DNA of 64,000 nt from Iodobacter violaceini (GTDB lineage: Bacteria; Pseudomonadota; Gammaproteobacteria; Burkholderiales; Chitinibacteraceae): positions 1 to 64,000 of the forward strand of contig NZ_JAAOLX010000006.1 in NCBI RefSeq assembly GCF_011601265.1, written 5' to 3'. Shown here one piece after another: positions 59,577-64,000 of this stretch (positions within the stretch are counted from its first letter, which is position 1; the number at the start of each line of letters is the position of its first letter). The notes under the pieces were generated by a model that was not told the DNA's origin, did not search any database, and saw only the letters and a program-made list of their open reading frames with translations. Both the position numbers and the translations under genes were made by a program.

Positions 59577-60554
59577 TTAAATCTGAATCTCTTCCACACG
59601 GTGGCAGGCCACCAAACGCCCTTCTACTGGCCGTAGTTGCGGTACTTCCTGGCGGCATTGGCCGGTAGCAAAGGGGCAGCGGGTGTTGAAGGCGCAGCCT
59701 GTTGGCGGGTTGAGAGGGGATGGCAGCTCGCCCAGCAGCTTCACTTTTGCACCACGATCTTCGGCACGGATAGCTGGCGTGGCCGACATCAGTGCGCGGG
59801 TATAGGGGTGCAGCGGGCGATCAAAGAGAACGTCTTTGCTGCCGTGCTCTACCGCACGGCCAAAATACATCACCATTACATCATCGGCTACGTGCTCTAC
59901 CACGGACAGATTGTGGCTGATGAATACGTAAGCGATGCCCAGCTCGTCCTGCAGATCCATAAACAGATTCAGAATCTGCGCTTGGATCGATACATCCAGT
60001 GCCGAAGTCGGCTCGTCTGCCACCACCACGCTTGGGTTCAGCATCATGGCGCGCGCTACGGCAATACGCTGGCGCTGACCGCCGGAAAACATGTGCGGAT
60101 AGCGGTGATAATGCTCAGGCCGCAGGCCAACACGCGCCATCATGGCGCGGACTTTTTCTTCGCGCTCTGCTGCGCTTAAAGACGTATTCAGCAGCAGAGG
60201 CTCAGCCAGCATGGTGCCGATCTGCTTGCGCGGATTGAGCGATGCATAGGGGTTTTGAAACACCATTTGCACCTTGGGGCGCAGTGCTTTGAGATCTGCT
60301 GCGCTTGCGCCCACCGTATCGATACCGGCAATCTGCAGCTGGCCGCTGGTCAGCTCTTCAATCAAGGTCAGCTGCCGCGCCAAAGTCGATTTACCACAGC
60401 CCGATTCGCCCACCACCGCCAGTGTTTTTTTGGCCTCCAGGCTAAAGCTGACGCCATTTAAGGCTTTCACTGTGGCGCTTGGTTTCATAAAGCCGCATGA
60501 AACATGATAGTGGCGGGTAATTTCGCTGGCGACCAGAATTGGCTTGTTGCTCAT
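59577..60554 (-). CDS. dppF: Dipeptide/oligopeptide ABC transporter ATPase DppF
   Basis: This 325-residue ATPase powers peptide import. Walker [10 protein letters not shown], signature [15 protein letters not shown] and Walker [15 protein letters not shown] are intact. The C-terminal Cys-containing segment ([17 protein letters not shown]) is the oligopeptide-type extension. It overlaps dppD by four bases (ATGA). It is the last gene of dppABCDF. Confidence 0.95.
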   Translation of the reverse strand: MSNKPILVASEITRHYHVSCGFMKPSATVKALNGVSFSLEAKKTLAVVGESGCGKSTLARQLTLIEELTSGQLQIAGIDTVGASAADLKALRPKVQMVFQNPYASLNPRKQIGTMLAEPLLLNTSLSAAEREEKVRAMMARVGLRPEHYHRYPHMFSGGQRQRIAVARAMMLNPSVVVADEPTSALDVSIQAQILNLFMDLQDELGIAYVFISHNLSVVEHVADDVMVMYFGRAVEHGSKDVLFDRPLHPYTRALMSATPAIRAEDRGAKVKLLGELPSPLNPPTGCAFNTRCPFATGQCRQEVPQLRPVEGRLVACHRVEEIQI

Positions 60555-61531
60555 AATTGGGGTCTCCCAGCCGTATCAAGCGGTGTAATACAACGCACCG
60601 AGCTTGTGCCGGTAGTGATCAGTGCCGGACGATTTGTTTTACAGGATTCTTGTACATAGGGGCAGCGTGGGGAAAGCAAACATCCTACCGGCCTGTCGTA
60701 CTGGCCAGGCACCACGCCAGGTAAAGTGGCCAGACGATGCGCGCCCTTACTGTGCTCTGGAATCGAGCTCAGCAATGCCTGGGTATATGGGTGGCGCGGG
60801 ATATCAAAAATATCAGGTACCGGGCTGGTTTCAGCCACTTGCCCTGCATACATCACCACCACACGCTGCGCCACTTCGGCTATCACGGCCAGATCGTGGG
60901 TAATCAGGATCAGCGCCATATCATGCTGTTTTTGCAGGCTGACCAGCAGCTCCATAATCTGCGCCTGCACGGTAACATCCAGCGCAGTGGTTGGCTCGTC
61001 GGCGATCAGTAAGCGTGGCTTGCAGGCAATGGCCATGGCAATCATCACCCGCTGGCTCATCCCGCCGGATAATTGATGCGGATAGGCATCCAGACGTGAT
61101 TTGGCGTCAGGAATCTCAACCATTTCCAGCAGCGCAATCGCCCGTGCTTTTGCCGCAGCACCACGCAGGCCTTCATGCTCGCGCAACGTTTCCATCAGCT
61201 GATAGCCCACGGTATAGGCCGGGTTCAGGCTGGAGAGTGCGTCCTGGAAAATCATAGCGATATCTTTGCCGATAATCTTACGCTTCTCGCCATCTTTCAT
61301 ATTCAGCAGGTCTTTGCCTTCAAAAGACAATTCATCTGCAGTAACGCGGCCAGGGGCGTCGATCAGGCCCATCAGGGCCAGCATGGTCACGCTTTTACCC
61401 GAGCCCGATTCGCCCACAATCCCAACGATCTCGCCACGGTTAATCGAAAAATCGACGCTTTCTACCGCCCGAAATGGCTTATCAACCGAACCAAACGCTA
61501 CGGAGAGGTTTTTTATATCTAATAAACTCAT
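60551..61531 (-). CDS. dppD: Dipeptide/oligopeptide ABC transporter ATPase DppD
   Basis: This 326-residue ATPase pairs with DppF. Walker [10 protein letters not shown], signature [15 protein letters not shown] and Walker [15 protein letters not shown] are present, and a Cys-rich end ([16 protein letters not shown]) follows. The start at 61531 gives the family [13 protein letters not shown]. The 163-bp gap to dppC holds a repeat. Confidence 0.95.
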   Translation of the reverse strand: MSLLDIKNLSVAFGSVDKPFRAVESVDFSINRGEIVGIVGESGSGKSVTMLALMGLIDAPGRVTADELSFEGKDLLNMKDGEKRKIIGKDIAMIFQDALSSLNPAYTVGYQLMETLREHEGLRGAAAKARAIALLEMVEIPDAKSRLDAYPHQLSGGMSQRVMIAMAIACKPRLLIADEPTTALDVTVQAQIMELLVSLQKQHDMALILITHDLAVIAEVAQRVVVMYAGQVAETSPVPDIFDIPRHPYTQALLSSIPEHSKGAHRLATLPGVVPGQYDRPVGCLLSPRCPYVQESCKTNRPALITTGTSSVRCITPLDTAGRPQL

Positions 61532-61588
61532 CGTTTTCTCTTTATTAGAATCATTACATAAGCCAGCTGCCTGCAATCCCAGGCAAAC

Positions 61589-61690
61589 CCAAATCTTGAA
61601 CCACAGAGGACACTGATAACACGGAGAAAACCAAGGGAGGCTTTCTCCGTGTTCACGGTTTTGTCCTTCTCCGTGTCCTCTGTTTATGGT
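61589..61690. repeat. Second repeat family, copy C, with inverted partner
   Basis: CTTGAACCACAGAGGACAC and AACACGGAGAAAACC are followed by an inverted match (TTTCTCCGTGTT, TCCGTGTCCTCTGTTTATGG). The whole can fold into one long imperfect hairpin in the dppC-dppD gap. Confidence 0.75.
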
Positions 61691-61694
61691 TTTT

Positions 61695-62606
61695 TTAAGC
61701 CAGCTTTTTCAGTTTTGGATCCAGCGCGTCGCGCAGGCCGTCGCCCATCAGGTTGAGTGCCAGTACGGTGATCAGAATCGTTACCCCCGGCATGGTCACT
61801 ACCCACCATGCGCGCTCGATATAGTCGCGGGCGGAAGCCAGCATGGTGCCCCATTCAGGCAAAGGTGGCTGAGCGCCAAGGCCCAGAAAGCCCAGTGCCG
61901 CAGCGTCCAGAATGGCGGCAGAAAAACCCATTGTGGCTTGTACAATCAAGGGGGCCATGCAATTAGGCAGCACGGTGTTAAACATCAGACGCAGCTGGCC
62001 TGCACCGGATAATCTGGAGGCAATCACATAGTCTTTAGATAATTCACCCATGGCGGACGCCCGTGCAAGGCGCACATAAGAGGGCAGGCTCACCACGGCA
62101 ATCGCCAGAATGGTATTGAGTAAGCCCGGCCCCAGCACCGCAACAATGGCTACAGCCAGCAGCAATGAAGGCAGCGCCATCATCACATCCATCGCCCGCA
62201 TAATCGAAGTGCCGATAAAGTTGGGATAAAAAGCAGCGATCATACCCAGCACAATACCTGGCAGCAGCGACATCAGTACCGAGATCAGGCCAATCATCAG
62301 GCTTAAGCGTGCGCCATGCAGGAGGCGGCTTAAGATATCCCGGCCGACTTCATCGGTGCCCAAAATAAACTGCATCGATCCGCCAGTTTGCCAGGAAGGA
62401 GGCGCCAGGAAAAACTCGCGAAACTGCTCGGTTGGCGAATGCGGAGCCAGCCACGGGGCAAACAGTGCAGCAAGCACCAGCAGCAAAAAGAAAATAAATG
62501 AAGCCAGAGCCCCGCGGTTGGCGCTAAAACTTTGCCAGAATTCTTTAAGGGGGGATGGATAGCTGTAAAGCGGCTCAGCAGCGGCCAGGGTTGTAGCGTT
62601 TGTCAT
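61695..62606 (-). CDS. dppC: Dipeptide ABC transporter permease DppC
   Basis: This 303-residue inner-membrane permease has an N-terminal helix (about residues 30-52), a [24 protein letters not shown] motif and the EAA loop ([27 protein letters not shown] in parts). Six helices in total. It is two bases after dppB, so the permeases are made together. Confidence 0.96.
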   Translation of the reverse strand: MTNATTLAAAEPLYSYPSPLKEFWQSFSANRGALASFIFFLLLVLAALFAPWLAPHSPTEQFREFFLAPPSWQTGGSMQFILGTDEVGRDILSRLLHGARLSLMIGLISVLMSLLPGIVLGMIAAFYPNFIGTSIMRAMDVMMALPSLLLAVAIVAVLGPGLLNTILAIAVVSLPSYVRLARASAMGELSKDYVIASRLSGAGQLRLMFNTVLPNCMAPLIVQATMGFSAAILDAAALGFLGLGAQPPLPEWGTMLASARDYIERAWWVVTMPGVTILITVLALNLMGDGLRDALDPKLKKLA

Positions 62607-62608
62607 AC

Positions 62609-63619
62609 TTACCTCGCGTGGCGAATACGTGGATTGATAACGCCGTACAGCACATCAACCAGCAGGTTCACAATAATAATCAGTGTGGCGATCAATAAAA
62701 TACCGCCCTGCACCACCGGATAATCACGCCGTGAAATCGAATCAATCAGCCATTTACCAATGCCTGGCCATGAAAAAATACTCTCGGTCAGCACAGCACC
62801 GGCCAGCATGGTACCCACTTGCAAACCAATCACTGTCACCACGGTCATCAAAGCATTACGCAGTGCATGCACCAGCACGATGCGGGTTTTAGACAAGCCC
62901 TTGGCGCGGGCGGTACGGATATATTCTTCACGCAGCACTTCCAGCATGGATGAGCGCGTCATCCGTGCAATCACCGCCATCGGGATGGTGCCCAGCACAA
63001 TGGTCGGTAAAATCAGGTGCATAAAGGCCGATTTAAACGCGCCTGCTTCACCAGAAATCAGCGTATCAATCAGCATCAGCCCTGTAACACGGGTGATGTC
63101 GAATTCCAGATCAATGCGGCCAGAAACCGGTGTCCAGCCCAGCTGCACTGAAAACAGCATAATCAGCTGCAAACCCAGCCAGAAAACCGGCATGGAATAC
63201 CCGGTAAGGGCTGCGCCCATCACGGTGTGGTCAATCCAGCTGCCACGGCGGATTGCAGCAATCATGCCGATAATCAATCCAAATACCGAAGCCAGCAACA
63301 TGGCACAGATCGAAAGCTCTAATGTGGCTGGAAACAAGGCCCAGAAGTCTTTAATCACCGGCTCATGCGAGACCAGTGACTGCCCCAAATCACCTTGCAA
63401 AACCTTCAGCAGATAATTCCAGTACTGCATATAAAGCGGCTGATCCAGCCCCAGACGAACGAGCGCCTGGCGATAAAATTCAGGGTCTAAACGGCGCTCA
63501 CCCACCATCACCAGTACCGGGTCGCCCGGAATCATATGGATCAGGGCGAACGCTAAAACAGTGATGCCTAAGAATGTAGGAATCGTGACGCTTAAGCGGC
63601 GCAAAATAAAACTAAACAT
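62609..63619 (-). CDS. dppB: Dipeptide ABC transporter permease DppB
   Basis: This 336-residue permease is the partner of DppC. The N-terminus (FILRRLSVTIPTFLGITVLAFALIHMIPGDPV in parts) and the EAA loop (EVLREEYIRTARAKGLSKTRIVLVHALRNA in parts) are typical of DppB. Six helices are seen. It lies after dppA across a hairpin-bearing gap of about 156 bp. Confidence 0.96.
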   Translation of the reverse strand: MFSFILRRLSVTIPTFLGITVLAFALIHMIPGDPVLVMVGERRLDPEFYRQALVRLGLDQPLYMQYWNYLLKVLQGDLGQSLVSHEPVIKDFWALFPATLELSICAMLLASVFGLIIGMIAAIRRGSWIDHTVMGAALTGYSMPVFWLGLQLIMLFSVQLGWTPVSGRIDLEFDITRVTGLMLIDTLISGEAGAFKSAFMHLILPTIVLGTIPMAVIARMTRSSMLEVLREEYIRTARAKGLSKTRIVLVHALRNALMTVVTVIGLQVGTMLAGAVLTESIFSWPGIGKWLIDSISRRDYPVVQGGILLIATLIIIVNLLVDVLYGVINPRIRHAR

Positions 63620-63731
63620 GGATATTTCCCCATACGGCTACTGCCGTTTGCATATCAACACCGCACAGAGCAAGAAACACACCCTGCAAATGCAATTTTC
63701 ATAAGTTCACTACAAAACGCTTACGCAAAAA

Positions 63732-63755
63732 CGGCCGCCCGAATCGCAGCGGCCG
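63732..63755 (-). terminator. Hairpin between dppA and dppB
   Basis: CGGCCGC and GCGGCCG enclose a 10-base loop 20 bp after dppA. No T-run follows, so it may act as a partial stop or an RNA end stabiliser, raising dppA over the membrane genes. Confidence 0.6.
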
Positions 63756-63775
63756 CTCTTCTCAGACCAGGAAAA

Positions 63776-64000
63776 TTACTTCAGGCTCACACCCACAAAA
63801 GAGTTCAGACCAAACGGGCTGATCTTGTAGCCCAGAACTTCTTTACGCATCGGCTGATACACAGTCGAATGAGCAATCGTTGTCCATGGCAGCTCACGCT
63901 TAAAGATATCCTGTGCTTTTTCGTACAGCTTGGTGCGCTCGCCCTGATTATTTAATGAACGTGCTTTTACAACCAGGCCATCAAACTCTTTATCGCACCA
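63776..64000 (-). CDS. dppA: Peptide-binding protein DppA, C-terminal part, cut by the window end
   Basis: Only the last 74 residues are in view, in frame to the window edge and ended by TAA. They read WCDKEFDGLVVKAR and later YEKAQDIFKRELPWTTIAHS and YQPMRKEVLGYKISPFG, the C-terminal pattern of periplasmic peptide-binding proteins. It is the first gene of the dpp operon; its start is outside. Confidence 0.9.
   Translation of the reverse strand, partial: WCDKEFDGLVVKARSLNNQGERTKLYEKAQDIFKRELPWTTIAHSTVYQPMRKEVLGYKISPFGLNSFVGVSLK

Noticed and set aside
1-64000. CRISPR array, prophage or integron
   Set aside because: No regularly spaced direct repeats, phage structural genes or integrase/attC arrays are seen. 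The structured repeats are not spaced like a CRISPR and differ from attC in size and layout.

Overview
The window looks like a chromosomal segment of a betaproteobacterium of the order Neisseriales, probably Iodobacter or a close relative. The clues are the order of the cytochrome aa3 genes, an adjacent ubiUVT cluster for anaerobic ubiquinone synthesis, protein sequence character, and GC content that looks near 50%. The genus is inference.

Positions 336-35801 hold an almost complete flagellar gene set without chemotaxis genes. One block has the order known from lateral (laf / Flag-2) systems: fliD-fliS-fliT-fliK-fliL-lafS-lafT-lafU. It is followed by fliJIHGFE (minus strand), the divergent fliMNPQR-flhBA (plus), a FliK-like gene and a methionine-rich flagellin, lafW, flgL, flgK, a rod-only flgJ, flgI to flgB, flgA, a separate flagellar glucosaminidase, flgN and flgM. 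The set carries its own motor pair, sigma-28 and anti-sigma, so it can run as a self-contained regulon. Four promoter-like sites with identical geometry lie before fliD, the flagellin, flgK and flgM and probably mark the LafS regulon. No LafK-type activator gene is present.

Positions 35878-36355 are four initiator tRNA-fMet genes with a strong sigma-70 promoter. Positions 36446-46139 carry a DUF2189 membrane protein and the aa3-type cytochrome c oxidase with its assembly and heme A genes (coxB, ctaD, a 31-codon protein, ctaG, DUF2970, ctaE, SURF1, ctaA, ctaB). After uppP come ubiUVT, a 6-phosphogluconate dehydrogenase, a MarR-GNAT fusion with a perfect palindromic operator, an M13 metallopeptidase, three tandem AIM24-family genes with a TerB-like neighbour, an RhlE-type helicase, an orphan amino-acid-type binding protein and a dppABCDF peptide transporter cut by the window end.

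The most unusual content is non-coding. Eight copies of a roughly 150-250 bp dispersed element sit in intergenic gaps, mostly inside operons. Between copies the sequence changes but several hairpins are kept by compensatory substitutions, which points to selection on a folded RNA or DNA structure. One copy carries an IS481-family element whose 6-bp target duplication is exactly the loop of one of these hairpins. A second short repeat family and a third palindromic one are also present.
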